From an uncultured Acidobacteriota bacterium (lineage in GTDB: Bacteria; Acidobacteriota; Blastocatellia; Pyrinomonadales; Pyrinomonadaceae), in NCBI GenBank assembly GCA_902826505.1, contig CADEFG010000145.1, positions 1 through 9,414 of the forward strand: a stretch of DNA of 9,414 nt, in the 5' to 3' direction. The notes beneath the pieces are model-generated. The model did not search any database. It was not told the DNA's origin and saw nothing but the letters and a program-made list of their open reading frames with translations. Shown one piece after another: positions 1 through 7,387 of this stretch. The position numbers and the translations under genes are program-made. How positions within the stretch are numbered: the first letter of the stretch is position 1; each line of letters starts with the position of its first letter.

Positions 1-261
1 CCCGACGCCGACGCCGCCCGCCGCGATCGCCGCGACATCGACGATCGTCCATTCGGGGACATTTCCCGCCAAAATCGCAACGCTCGCGCCACGCGTCAAA
101 CCCTTAGCCAGCAGCGCACACGCAAAATCATGAACCTGTGCTTCAAATTCATCCCAAGTCTGCGCTTTCCAAGTATCATCTTCGCGCGAATAAAAAACAT
201 TCTCGCCGCGATATTTGGCGGTTTGCTCACGAAATAAACTGTAAATGTTTTGATAATTCAT
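1..261 (-). CDS. Long-chain acyl-CoA synthetase (AMP-forming), N-terminal part
   Basis: The first 87 codons of a gene that runs off the left edge, read from ATG at 261 (protein starts MNYQNIYSLFREQ). Residues about 28-40 (DDTWKAQTWDEF) fit the early part of the AMP-binding domain where the substrate loop and the 'T(Y/W)xEf' segment lie. Residues 68-87 (ASVAILAGN, then VPEWTIVDVAAIAAGG) match the 'VaIlaeNrpEWviadlA...aGG' block typical of FAA1/FadD15-like long-chain fatty acid CoA ligases. Such enzymes activate fatty acids with ATP and CoA at the inner face of the membrane. The ATP-binding and hinge motifs lie outside the window, so substrate length cannot be judged. There is no clear Shine-Dalgarno sequence before the ATG. 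It is the last visible gene of the minus-strand series and lies 188 bases after the hypothetical gene, so it may have its own promoter. Confidence 0.85.
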   Translation of the reverse strand, partial: MNYQNIYSLFREQTAKYRGENVFYSREDDTWKAQTWDEFEAQVHDFACALLAKGLTRGASVAILAGNVPEWTIVDVAAIAAGGVGVG

Positions 262-314
262 GAAAGGTTTTTTATCAGCCAGTAATTTGATTTTTAATTT
301 ATTTATCATCCAAA

Positions 315-397
315 CTTGGCGACTTGGCGGCTTGGCGGGAAATCGAATTATTCATAGCTCACAAGTTTATTTCCCGCAAAGGCGCTAAGTCGCTAAG
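315..397. repeat. 29-bp imperfect inverted repeat built of 8-bp tandem words
   Basis: The left arm (315-343) and the right arm (369-397) are inverted copies matching at 25 of 29 positions, with a 25-base loop. The left arm is three tandem 8-bp words, CTTGGCGA, CTTGGCGG and CTTGGCGG, then GAAAT. The inverted right arm reads CTTAGCGA, CTTAGCGC and CTTTGCGG, then GAAAT. Two of the four mismatches would be G-U pairs in RNA. It fills much of the spacer between the 142-residue protein gene and the acyl-CoA synthetase gene. The rest of the 262-449 spacer shows nothing I can name. No U-run follows directly on the minus strand, so it is not a typical intrinsic terminator. Confidence 0.8.
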
Positions 398-449
398 AAT
401 AAACATCATGTCAATTAAAACGCAAAGTAACCAGTTTTGACGAAATCCA

Positions 450-878
450 TTAAAAGTCGTCCTTTGAAATTTCTACGCTTTCGCCTTTGTCATTAAAAGC
501 ATAAACGTTTTTATGCGCCTTCCAGGCTTCGAATTTTGTTTCCTCAGCGGTCGGCAAACGGGAATCGAATGACCAAATGATCGTGTTTCCGGCGATGCAA
601 ACATAATCTTTCCGCTTAGCGGCGGCGAATTCCGCTAACTGGATTTGATTGTTATTTATTTCTCCAAAAATGCCGCTGATAATCTTTTCGACAAAAGTTT
701 CCTTGATTTGATGACTCTTTTTGCCTTTCCTGACGATCCATTGCGGCGGAAGTTTACACCAGTAAAGATGCGGATAATCATCATCCGGCGAACCGATCTG
801 ATCGGTCTGACTTCCCAGATGATAATCGTAAACGGAAGTCATTTTGGTCGTATATACAATGACGACAACTCGCTGCAT
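450..878 (-). CDS. Hypothetical protein, 142 residues
   Basis: I do not recognise this protein. It appears soluble, with no signal peptide or membrane segment. The centre is rich in Lys and Ile (KGKKSHQIKETFVEKIISGI), and the C-terminal half has a strand-like stretch (YVCIAGNTIIWSFDSRLP) before an acidic end (SKDDF). The start is uncertain: ATG at 878 is preceded by AATTAAGAA with no clear Shine-Dalgarno, and a second ATG at 842 (MTSVYDYHLGS) would remove a 12-residue N-terminus that looks less protein-like. It begins 43 bases after the stop of the ketoacyl-synthase-like gene, so the two are probably co-transcribed. A TATAAT hexamer lies just upstream of the 878 start (887-892) but has no matching -35. 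Confidence 0.6.
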   Translation of the reverse strand: MQRVVVIVYTTKMTSVYDYHLGSQTDQIGSPDDDYPHLYWCKLPPQWIVRKGKKSHQIKETFVEKIISGIFGEINNNQIQLAEFAAAKRKDYVCIAGNTIIWSFDSRLPTAEETKFEAWKAHKNVYAFNDKGESVEISKDDF

Positions 879-921
879 TTCTTAATTATACATCCGATTT
901 GAAACGTCTTTTCAGATAAAT

Positions 922-1914
922 TCAGTAACGAAAAATCATCGCCGCCATATTGATTCCGCCGCCCGAAGCGCACAAGACGACAATGTCGCCGCGTTTTAAT
1001 TTGCCGTGTTCGATTGCGTCGTGCAAGACCATCGGAATGCAGGCTGAACCCGTGTAGCCCCATTTGTCCATAATCGTGTGTGTTTTTGCGAACGGTTGAT
1101 TTAATGCCGCCATCACTTCTTTGATCGTCGCCAGATTAACCTGCGTCCACAGGAAAAGATCAACGTCGTCGAGCGTTAAGTTTTCGCGCGCTAAAAGTTC
1201 TTTGACGATTCTTTGCCAGCCGACGAAATTGATTTCGGGCGGCGTCCGTTTGGCGAAACGGACTTTGTTGTAATAGCCGTTTTCGAGAACTTCCGATGTG
1301 ATCGGCGTTTTCGAGCCGCCCGCGAAAATTCCGAGAAAATCGTGATATTCGCCCATCGCTTCGAGCTTAGATGTGAGCATTCCGCTCGCGCCCGATTCGT
1401 CCGCCTGCAAAAGAACCGCGCCAGCGCCGTCGGCAAAGATCGTCGCGGTTTTCTTTTCAGTCCAATCGAGGAATTTCGTCATCGCGTAAACGCCGATGAC
1501 GAGCACGTTTTTGTAATTTTTATCGGCGATGATGTATTTAAACGCCGTGTCGAATGCCGTTACGAATCCGGCGCAGGCGCAATTCGTGTCGAAAGTTCCG
1601 GCATTTTTTGCGCCGATGCGATGCTGCACGACGACCGAAGTTCCGGGCGAGAGATATTCGGGCGTGTCGGTCGCAACGATGATTAGATCCAAATCTTCGG
1701 CGGAAATTCCCGCGTTTTGCAAAGCGTTTTCCGCCGCGCGCGAAGCAATATCCGCCGCGCTTTCATCGTCTGCGAGAACGCGGCGTTCGCGGATTCCGAG
1801 ATTCTTTTCGACGAATTCATTGATATTTTCGCCGAGCATCGCGCTCAGCTCGTCGTTGGTAATAATTTTGTCGGGAACCGAAACTCCGGTTCCGATAATT
1901 TTCGCGTTACGCAT
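922..1914 (-). CDS. Ketoacyl-ACP synthase III (FabH/thiolase-fold) homologue with altered active site
   Basis: The 330-residue length is normal for the KAS III family, whose members condense an acyl-CoA with malonyl-ACP or transfer acyl groups in the cytoplasm. The nucleophile motif is present as CACAGF, with Cys114 corresponding to E. coli FabH Cys112. The C-terminal glycine block (CASGGGINMAAMIFRY) fits the family. The FabH motif HQANL reads TQVNL (residues 257-261), so the catalytic His is Thr257. The FabH motif GNTSAAS reads GYTGSAC (286-292), so the catalytic Asn is Tyr287. With both decarboxylation residues gone, ordinary malonyl condensation is doubtful and acyl transfer or hydrolysis is more likely (inference). 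The start at 1914 gives the expected N-terminus (IIGTGVSVPDKIITNDEL), but the leader TGACTTTTTT before the ATG has no Shine-Dalgarno and abuts an inverted repeat. The gene follows the alpha/beta hydrolase by 63 bases. Confidence 0.9.
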   Translation of the reverse strand: MRNAKIIGTGVSVPDKIITNDELSAMLGENINEFVEKNLGIRERRVLADDESAADIASRAAENALQNAGISAEDLDLIIVATDTPEYLSPGTSVVVQHRIGAKNAGTFDTNCACAGFVTAFDTAFKYIIADKNYKNVLVIGVYAMTKFLDWTEKKTATIFADGAGAVLLQADESGASGMLTSKLEAMGEYHDFLGIFAGGSKTPITSEVLENGYYNKVRFAKRTPPEINFVGWQRIVKELLARENLTLDDVDLFLWTQVNLATIKEVMAALNQPFAKTHTIMDKWGYTGSACIPMVLHDAIEHGKLKRGDIVVLCASGGGINMAAMIFRY

Positions 1915-1920
1915 AAAAAA

Positions 1921-2014
1921 GTCAGAACCATCTGCGGTAGCGGATGGCTAAAGTTTACCCAGTAAAAATTTTGATTATCAAGTTAAACCGCCCGCTACCG
2001 CAGACGGTTCAGAC
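1921..2014. repeat. 29-bp imperfect inverted repeat overlapping the end of the hydrolase gene
   Basis: The left arm (1921-1949) and the right arm (1986-2014) match in inverted orientation at 24 of 29 positions, with TCTGCGGTAGCGG as the longest identical core and a 36-base loop. The right arm lies inside the hydrolase reading frame and encodes about residues 259-267 of that protein. The left arm ends six bases before the start codon of the KAS III-like gene. The structure looks like a small dispersed repeat (REP- or MITE-like), but no other copy is in the window, so the family is inferred. Confidence 0.75.
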
Positions 2015-2787
2015 AGGAATTCCTTTACCGCTTGGTTAAATTCGGCGGCGTTTTCGATAAAGAATAAATGACTGCCGTTTTCGATAATTTTCAAGGTCGC
2101 ATTCGGCAAACTCCCGGCTAAATTCATAGAATTCTGCATCGGCACGACCTTATCCTGATCGCCCGTGATGACCAAAGTTTCGGTTTCGATCAGGCTGACC
2201 CTATCTTCCGCGTTAAATGTAAAAGCGGTTTGCAGTTGCGCAAAATAAACCGCGTCGGCGACCGTGTTCGATTCGCGCAAACGGCAAACTTCTTCAACTT
2301 CGTCCGCTTGTTCGGCGTTGAATTTATCGGTAAACGCGGGACGGATAAACTTTCGGATGCGTTCGCCGACCGTTAAATTCGGGTCGGGCGTAAAAGAACG
2401 CAGAATCTCGATGTCGGGTCGAACGTGATTTGCGCCGCCCGCCGAGGTGCAAGCCAGAATCAGTTTGTTCAGTCTTTCGGGAAATCGCAAGGCAAATTCC
2501 TGCGCGACGAAACCGCCGAAGCTCGCGCCCAAAACGTTTGCCTTTTCGATTTCAAAGGCGTCCAAAATAGTCAAAACGTCTTCGACAAATGTTTCCATCG
2601 AAAGATTTGCCGAATCGATCGGATTTTCTATTCTTGATTGTCCGATCCCGCGCGGGTCGAACGCGATGACGCGAAAATCTTCTGATAAATCGCGTGTTTG
2701 CCGAAACCAATTCCAAGCGCCGGAAGCAAAACCGGGAATTAAAATTAATGGTTCGCCTGTTCCGTGAGTTTCGAAATGTAATTTCAT
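1978..2787 (-). CDS. Alpha/beta hydrolase (3-oxoadipate enol-lactonase-like fold group)
   Basis: A 269-residue cytoplasmic alpha/beta hydrolase, counted from ATG at 2787 (MKLHFETHGTGEPL). An in-frame ATG at 2850 would add 21 residues encoded only by an intergenic repeat, so 2787 is preferred, although neither start has a Shine-Dalgarno. The oxyanion segment is LIPGF (16-20) and DPRGIGQS follows at 44-51. The nucleophile elbow is GASFGG with Ser89, the acid is Asp212 in GDQDKVVP, and the base is His240 in NGSH. The full triad predicts activity on an ester, thioester or lactone; the exact substrate cannot be read. The last residues (SAVAGGLT) come from an inverted repeat and extend past the usual end near KEFL. 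The gene starts 88 bases after the lipase stop, in the same direction, and is followed by the KAS III-like gene. Confidence 0.9.
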   Translation of the reverse strand: MKLHFETHGTGEPLILIPGFASGAWNWFRQTRDLSEDFRVIAFDPRGIGQSRIENPIDSANLSMETFVEDVLTILDAFEIEKANVLGASFGGFVAQEFALRFPERLNKLILACTSAGGANHVRPDIEILRSFTPDPNLTVGERIRKFIRPAFTDKFNAEQADEVEEVCRLRESNTVADAVYFAQLQTAFTFNAEDRVSLIETETLVITGDQDKVVPMQNSMNLAGSLPNATLKIIENGSHLFFIENAAEFNQAVKEFLSEPSAVAGGLT

Positions 2788-2789
2788 TA

Positions 2790-2869
2790 GTTTTTGGTCT
2801 TTGGTTTTTGGACTTTGGTTTTGTTTTGAGTTTAAAAAATCAAAGACCAAAAACCGAAGACCAAAAAAC
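2790..2869. repeat. 28-bp imperfect inverted repeat built of 7-bp tandem words
   Basis: The left arm (2790-2817) and the right arm (2841-2869) match in inverted orientation at 26 of 28 positions with a one-base bulge and a 23-base loop. From 2793 the left arm reads as four tandem 7-bp words: TTTGGTC, TTTGGTT, TTTGGAC and TTTGGTT. The element fills nearly the whole spacer between the lipase stop and the hydrolase start and ends two bases before the hydrolase ATG. It may act as a transcript-stabilising or translation-limiting hairpin, or simply be a passive repeat. Confidence 0.8.
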
Positions 2870-2875
2870 GATTTC

Positions 2876-3808
2876 TCAATTCGTGGCGTGATATTTGACC
2901 ATTCGCCATTGGTTGTAACCGCTCAAATCCTTTGAATTGATATGTCCGTAAGGAAAGGCGGTAAAGCGTTTTTCGCCGTTTTGCGACGGAATTTGCGATG
3001 TGTATTGCCCGTAAACGACGTTGCCGTAACCGATCACTTCATCGACCGTTGACCAGATCGAATAAGTAAAAGCGCCTTCATAATGGGAACTTACGTTCAT
3101 ATTCGCCAGAATATTCGAAATGCCCGTGACGAATCCGAAATATAAATAACCCGGATAAAGACCGTTCGTATTGGCGCAGGTCGGTGTCATTCCGCCGGTT
3201 TGATAACACGAAACCAAACCGCGATTCGCGCCCGCGATGCCGACAAATGTGTCAACGCTCGATGTCAGTGACGTACCGAGATTATAACTTCCGCCGTTCA
3301 GCGCATCGTTTCCCGAACCGCCCAAAATCGCTTTGCGCGTTATGGTGACGCCCATCGAATGCGTGACGATGTCAACTTTCGCCGCGCCCGTGTAGGCTTT
3401 GACCGCCTGGATAAAAGCGCGGATCTTTTGGAGATTCGGTTTGGAATGATATTGATTCGCCGAGAGCAATGGATTGGCATCGCCCCAGGTCGTCGCGTAA
3501 ATTTCCGATGTTTTATAGCCTTGCGACAAAAAATAATTGATCGAAGCGTTCCAGCCCGTCATCACGGAGCTTTGTCCGAGCGCCGAATCGGAATTTCCGT
3601 GGATAAAGATCACCGGCTGATTAACGACCGTATCCGCCGAATTTTCTTTTCCGCCGTAACTTCCGTTCGCGCCCAGATCGCTCCGGACAAAATTGTAACT
3701 GCCGTAACCGTTGGCGTTGAGCCAGGTTTGAAAATGCGAAGTTAGTTGCGCCGAAGCCGAAACCGTCAAAAGAACCAAAAACAAAAACATCAGAAAAATG
3801 CTTTTCAT
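2876..3808 (-). CDS. Secreted triacylglycerol lipase, class 2-like (alpha/beta hydrolase)
   Basis: A 310-residue exported lipase. Residues 1-20 form a signal peptide (hydrophobic FLMFLFLVLLTV, then SASA|Q), so it should leave the cytoplasm. The mature protein has the oxyanion motif FIHGNSD (68-74), then YATTWGD (104-110), which is typical of Lipase_2-family proteins. The nucleophile elbow is THSMG with Ser151, the probable acid is Asp256 in STVDEVIG, and the probable base is His289 in YGHINS. Cys201 and Cys211 could form a disulfide. The start is secure: AGGAGGT (3814-3820) lies five bases before the ATG. The gene begins 66 bases after the receptor stop and is probably on the same transcript. 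It would release fatty acids from extracellular or periplasmic esters (family knowledge); the link to the receptor and the acyl-CoA synthetase is inference. Confidence 0.88.
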   Translation of the reverse strand: MKSIFLMFLFLVLLTVSASAQLTSHFQTWLNANGYGSYNFVRSDLGANGSYGGKENSADTVVNQPVIFIHGNSDSALGQSSVMTGWNASINYFLSQGYKTSEIYATTWGDANPLLSANQYHSKPNLQKIRAFIQAVKAYTGAAKVDIVTHSMGVTITRKAILGGSGNDALNGGSYNLGTSLTSSVDTFVGIAGANRGLVSCYQTGGMTPTCANTNGLYPGYLYFGFVTGISNILANMNVSSHYEGAFTYSIWSTVDEVIGYGNVVYGQYTSQIPSQNGEKRFTAFPYGHINSKDLSGYNQWRMVKYHATN

Positions 3809-3830
3809 CGCCGACCTCCTTTTTTGAAGC

Positions 3831-3870
3831 TCCGCAGTTCAAACTTTTGGTTGAACTGCGGAAAAGTTTG
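3831..3870 (-). promoter_or_regulatory. Two overlapping hairpins in the receptor-lipase spacer
   Basis: Stem 1 is a perfect 12-bp inverted repeat, TCCGCAGTTCAA (3831-3842) with TTGAACTGCGGA (3851-3862), and an 8-base loop. Stem 2 is a perfect 9-bp inverted repeat, CAAACTTTT (3840-3848) with AAAAGTTTG (3862-3870). The two share bases 3840-3842 and 3862, so both cannot form fully at once. They sit between the receptor stop and the lipase Shine-Dalgarno. Neither is followed by a U-run on the minus strand, so an intrinsic terminator is unlikely. Protection of the receptor mRNA end or control of lipase output is possible. Confidence 0.55.
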
Positions 3871-3874
3871 AAAA

Positions 3875-6800
3875 TTAAAATCCGAGTTTGAAAGCAAATT
3901 GAATGACCCGCGGACCGGCGCTCGCGCGTTCGATCCGACCGAAATTGACGCCCGCGACGTTGTTGTTCGGATTCGCGTAATTGACCCAGTTAAAAACGTT
4001 AAAGAATTCGGCGCGAAATTCTCCGCGAAATCTTTCGCTGAACGGCATCAATTTGATAAACGAAATATCGACGTTCTTTTGTCCCGGTCCGGTCAAAAGA
4101 TTTCTTTGCGTGTTGCCGTACGGACGATTCGGATCGAATGTCGCCGAACCGAACCGCGAAAGGCGAAACGCCTGAATGTCGAAATATTGACCCAAACGCT
4201 CGGAAACATCGCCCGTCGTGTAAAGATCGGTTCCGGTAAAAGCCTGATTATAATTGGCGCGGCTGATGATGCTCGTGTCGTTTGAATCGACGACCGAAAA
4301 CGGCAGACCGCTCTGGAAAACCGCGACTCCGGCAACCTGCCAATCGTTGACGAGCCATTTCGCCGCGCTCGATTTCTCGACCAGATTCGGCAAATCGTAA
4401 ACGCCGCTGATGACGAAACGCTGTTCGCGGTTGAAATCCGAACGACCGCGATTCGAACGCCAATCGTATTGATCGCCCGGAATATTTCCGAGCTCGTTCA
4501 AAGCCGTTCCCGAATAATAATCGATCGATTTCCCGAAAGTATAAGACGCGAGAAACTGCAAACCGTTGGAAAATCTGCGCGTCAGGGACGCTTGCAGCGA
4601 ATTGTAGTTTGAAAGCGAAGTCGTCTGAACCTGCTGAACGCCGCCCGTCACGTTTTTATTGGCGGAAATGACAGCCGCCGGTCCGAGCGGATTCGTAAAC
4701 GTATTCGTCGCGCGGTTGTAAACCGGCTGGTTAAGCGTAATGATCTGAAGCAGATGAGTTCCTTTGTTGCCGACGTAGCCGACATCGAGCAGATAATTTT
4801 TCCAAAACTGCATCTGGAAACCGAGATTAAATTGCTGAACATACGGCGTGCGCAGTTCGGGATCGACAAAAACGCCGCTCACAGCCGCGCCCGTCGGAGT
4901 CGGAATCGAGCCGTTCAAAGGAAACGCCGAAGGCGAAGGAACCGGGAAAAACGGGTTTGAAAATGGTCGAATTCCCGTGAAAACAACCGGCGAAACGACC
5001 GAAACCGGAAGCGTAAAATACGGGTAATTAAAAAGCTGCGTGTTGGCGAAACGCGTCGAAATGCGGTCGTAGTAAACGCCGTAGCCGCCGCGCACAAGCA
5101 GATTCAGCTTTTCATCGAGCAGATAGGAAAAACCGAAACGCGGCGCGAAATTGTTTTTATCAACGGGCACGAGCGTTTTTTCGACCGTCGGAATTCCCGG
5201 AATTTGTCCGCCTGCGGCTTGCACCAAGCCGTTCGGCGCAGTTGCCGGCGAAGCGGTCGTGCCGATCCGAAGCTGGCTCGGAATCAAATTCACGAGTCGT
5301 CCGTCAACATCGACCGGCAAACCGTAAAAATCGTAACGCAGACCGAAATTGAGCGTCAGACGCTTGCTGATTTTCCAATCGTCCTGCACAAAACCGTTGA
5401 AATCCGAAACGCGGAACGAACGATCGAAAGTTCCCGAACCGATCAGCGAAAGTCCGCTCGTCAATGTTGCGAAATTACTGCTTCCGCCCGTCAGAAAGTT
5501 TTGAAACGCGGTTGCCGTCCGCGTTGCGCCGACAAAGGAATCGGAGAAAAGAATCTGTCCGCGCGAAAACGCGTTGAAATAAAATTTGACGGTCGATTTG
5601 CGGTATTCGCCGCCGAAACGCAGACGATGATTTCCCGCCGTCCACGAAAGCGTATCGCCGAAAGTATAGCCATTGATGCGCGAAGATTGATCGGCAAGCG
5701 TCGAACCGCCGAAGAAGAACGCCGAATCCGCTCCGAGAATTCGCACGGTCGGCGCGCCCGGAAACTGACTCGCCAGCGGATTTGTAATTCCGAGCGATGC
5801 CGCCGTAAAAGGTTCTTCGGGAACGCTTGTCACGCGCAGACGGTTAAAGCCGAAGCGAAATTGATTGACGACGTTCGGCGAAAAAATATATGTGTCGGTG
5901 ATCGAATAAAGTTTCTGTTTGATCGTCAGATCGCCGCCGAAACCGATCAACTGCCGTTCGCCGTTTCCAAGCCCGGCAAAATTATAATTCGCCTGAAAAG
6001 TCGGATTATCCGCGACGAAGAATTTGGCGGAAATATTATGTTTGTCGGTCAAAATAAAATCGCCGTTGGCGTTGAATTGATTTTCCTTGAAGCGCGAAAT
6101 GCCCGATTGCGGCGTGTTGATCGGAACGACTGCGGCAAGCCCGGTCGCGCCCGCCACGCCCGAAGATTGAATTGCAAATTGTCCGTTCGGAAGCCGCGCA
6201 TTTAACAAAGCGAGCGCGACCGGCGAAATCTGCGCCGCCGTCAGCGTAACTGCCGCCGTCGTCGCCGTCGCCGGCGTGCTGAACGCCGCCGCGAGCTGCG
6301 CCGCCGTGCGGTTCGAATCGGTTAAACCTGCGGGAATTGCCGGGTTCGTCAAACTGTTCAAAAGCGAAACGCCGTTGCGTTCGTTCGTGCCTTGGTACGA
6401 ACCGAAAAAGAAAATGCGATCTTTGACGATGCGCCCGCCGAGCGTCCCGCCGAATTGATTGCGCGTCGCGACGGGTTTTTCCAGACCGCGCGCCTTGATA
6501 AACGGTTCGTTTGCGTTAAATCTTTTGTTGCGCAGGAAATAATAGACGTTACCGTGAAAATCGTTCGAGCCGCTGCGCGTCACGGCTTCGACATTGCCGC
6601 CCGCGTTGCGTCCGTTCGAAGCGTCGTAAAGCGAAGTTTGCACGATAAATTCCTGAATCGCGTCGGTTGCCGGAACGGCGATATTCGGTGTCGAATTCGT
6701 CCCGATCGAGTTGGCATCGACGCCGTTGATGCGGACGCTGTTCGAGGTCGTGCGCTGACCGTTGACCGAAATCGTCGCGTCGCCGCGCCCGAGATCGGTG

Positions 6801-7297
6801 CTGTTCGAAAGCGAGCTTTGCGCGCCGGTCGAAAGCGTCAGAAGTTGTTGAAAATTACGGGTCGGCAAGGGCAGCTGGCGAAGCGTTTCGCCCGTCACGA
6901 CGCGTCCGTTTTGCGATGTTTCAACCTGCGCGAGCGGCGCTTCGACCGTCACGAAATCATCGACATTGCCGACGGCAACTTGCGCGTCAAAAGTGGTGGT
7001 CTGCGTGATATTGACCGAAACTTCGGCTTTATAAGTTGTAAATCCGGTCGCCGAAACTTCAACCGCATAGCGCGCCGGCGGCAAAAGCTGAAATGAATAA
7101 ATGCCGTCGCTGTGGGTTGTTGCGGAACGGCTTAAATTTGTTTCCAGATTTGTAACCTTAACAGTTGCCCCTGAAACCACTGAACCGTTCGGGTCGGTGA
7201 CCGTGCCGCTGATTTGTCCGGTCGTGCCCTGGGCAAATAAATTGGTCAGACCAAATAATAACAATAGAACTGCCGATAATAATCCTTTTTGAATCAT
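3875..7297 (-). CDS. TonB-dependent receptor, Oar-like, with carboxypeptidase-regulatory-like N-terminal domain
   Basis: A 1140-residue outer-membrane receptor. Residues 1-22 are a signal peptide ending LFA|Q. Residues 28-105 form a CarboxypepD_reg-like beta-sandwich (ISGTVTDPNGSVVSGATV, later GIYSFQLLPPARY). The plug domain follows at about 120-245, with LPLPTRNFQQLL, SVNGQRTTSNSVRINGVDAN and AGGNVEAVTRSGSNDFHG. The rest is a long beta barrel with repeated Tyr/Phe strands, ending in IQFAFKLGF with the terminal Phe expected for BamA recognition. Residues 331-365 are an Ala/Thr-rich stretch, probably an extracellular loop. No clear TonB box is visible. The start is supported by GGAGGT (7302-7307) four bases before ATG. 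Such proteins import large or hydrophobic substrates using TonB energy. The downstream lipase suggests a lipid-related cargo, but peptide or polysaccharide transport cannot be excluded. A candidate TetR operator lies upstream. Confidence 0.95.
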   Translation of the reverse strand: MIQKGLLSAVLLLLFGLTNLFAQGTTGQISGTVTDPNGSVVSGATVKVTNLETNLSRSATTHSDGIYSFQLLPPARYAVEVSATGFTTYKAEVSVNITQTTTFDAQVAVGNVDDFVTVEAPLAQVETSQNGRVVTGETLRQLPLPTRNFQQLLTLSTGAQSSLSNSTDLGRGDATISVNGQRTTSNSVRINGVDANSIGTNSTPNIAVPATDAIQEFIVQTSLYDASNGRNAGGNVEAVTRSGSNDFHGNVYYFLRNKRFNANEPFIKARGLEKPVATRNQFGGTLGGRIVKDRIFFFGSYQGTNERNGVSLLNSLTNPAIPAGLTDSNRTAAQLAAAFSTPATATTAAVTLTAAQISPVALALLNARLPNGQFAIQSSGVAGATGLAAVVPINTPQSGISRFKENQFNANGDFILTDKHNISAKFFVADNPTFQANYNFAGLGNGERQLIGFGGDLTIKQKLYSITDTYIFSPNVVNQFRFGFNRLRVTSVPEEPFTAASLGITNPLASQFPGAPTVRILGADSAFFFGGSTLADQSSRINGYTFGDTLSWTAGNHRLRFGGEYRKSTVKFYFNAFSRGQILFSDSFVGATRTATAFQNFLTGGSSNFATLTSGLSLIGSGTFDRSFRVSDFNGFVQDDWKISKRLTLNFGLRYDFYGLPVDVDGRLVNLIPSQLRIGTTASPATAPNGLVQAAGGQIPGIPTVEKTLVPVDKNNFAPRFGFSYLLDEKLNLLVRGGYGVYYDRISTRFANTQLFNYPYFTLPVSVVSPVVFTGIRPFSNPFFPVPSPSAFPLNGSIPTPTGAAVSGVFVDPELRTPYVQQFNLGFQMQFWKNYLLDVGYVGNKGTHLLQIITLNQPVYNRATNTFTNPLGPAAVISANKNVTGGVQQVQTTSLSNYNSLQASLTRRFSNGLQFLASYTFGKSIDYYSGTALNELGNIPGDQYDWRSNRGRSDFNREQRFVISGVYDLPNLVEKSSAAKWLVNDWQVAGVAVFQSGLPFSVVDSNDTSIISRANYNQAFTGTDLYTTGDVSERLGQYFDIQAFRLSRFGSATFDPNRPYGNTQRNLLTGPGQKNVDISFIKLMPFSERFRGEFRAEFFNVFNWVNYANPNNNVAGVNFGRIERASAGPRVIQFAFKLGF

Positions 7298-7329
7298 CCT
7301 TACCTCCGGAAATCTTTTAAGATTGCAAT

Positions 7330-7356
7330 AAAAACGAACGTCCGTTTTTGGTTATA
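7330..7356 (-). promoter_or_regulatory. Candidate TetR-type operator and -10 region before the receptor gene
   Basis: Bases 7330-7349 form a 20-bp palindrome with one mismatched pair, centred on ACGT (core AAAACGAACGTCCGTTTT). A TATAAC hexamer (7351-7356 on the minus strand) lies immediately upstream, so the palindrome would cover the start of transcription. No good -35 is found at 16-18 bases. The left half AAAACGAACG is identical to that in the site before the tetR-like gene, in the same position relative to the -10. Repression by the adjacent TetR protein is inferred from this match. Confidence 0.55.
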
Positions 7357-7366
7357 AAATAATTAA

Positions 7367-7387
7367 AAGAAACAATGGTTGTTTCTT
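7367..7387 (-). terminator. Probable weak terminator after the tetR-like gene
   Basis: AAGAAACAA (7367-7375) and TTGTTTCTT (7379-7387) form a 9-bp stem with a three-base loop, starting within the stop codon of the regulator gene. On the minus strand it is followed by TTAATTATTTT. The stem is AT-rich, so termination may be partial and the receptor may also be reached by read-through. Confidence 0.5.

Noticed and set aside
315..397. CRISPR-like short repeats
   Set aside because: The repeated words are 8 bp, directly tandem without spacers, and mirrored into a hairpin.
1..2787. An OleABCD olefin/beta-lactone cluster (thiolase, hydrolase, AMP ligase)
   Set aside because: The synthase lacks the OleA-type His and Asn, the ligase start resembles long-chain acyl-CoA synthetases rather than OleC, and no OleD reductase is visible.
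2788..2850. Upstream ATG of the hydrolase at 2850
   Set aside because: The extra 21 residues are encoded by the inverted repeat and do not resemble the start of an alpha/beta hydrolase.
5204..6205. Plus-strand reading frame of 333 codons opposite the receptor gene
   Set aside because: It is Arg-rich, has no domain, and lies fully antisense to the well-supported receptor; it is a codon-bias shadow.
3875..7297. A SusC/SusD-type glycan uptake pair
   Set aside because: No SusD-like lipoprotein lies next to the receptor, and the domain layout is Oar-like.
7311..7324. Small palindrome AATCTTTTAAGATT in the receptor leader
   Set aside because: It is only a 6-bp AT-rich stem with a two-base loop; no function can be supported.
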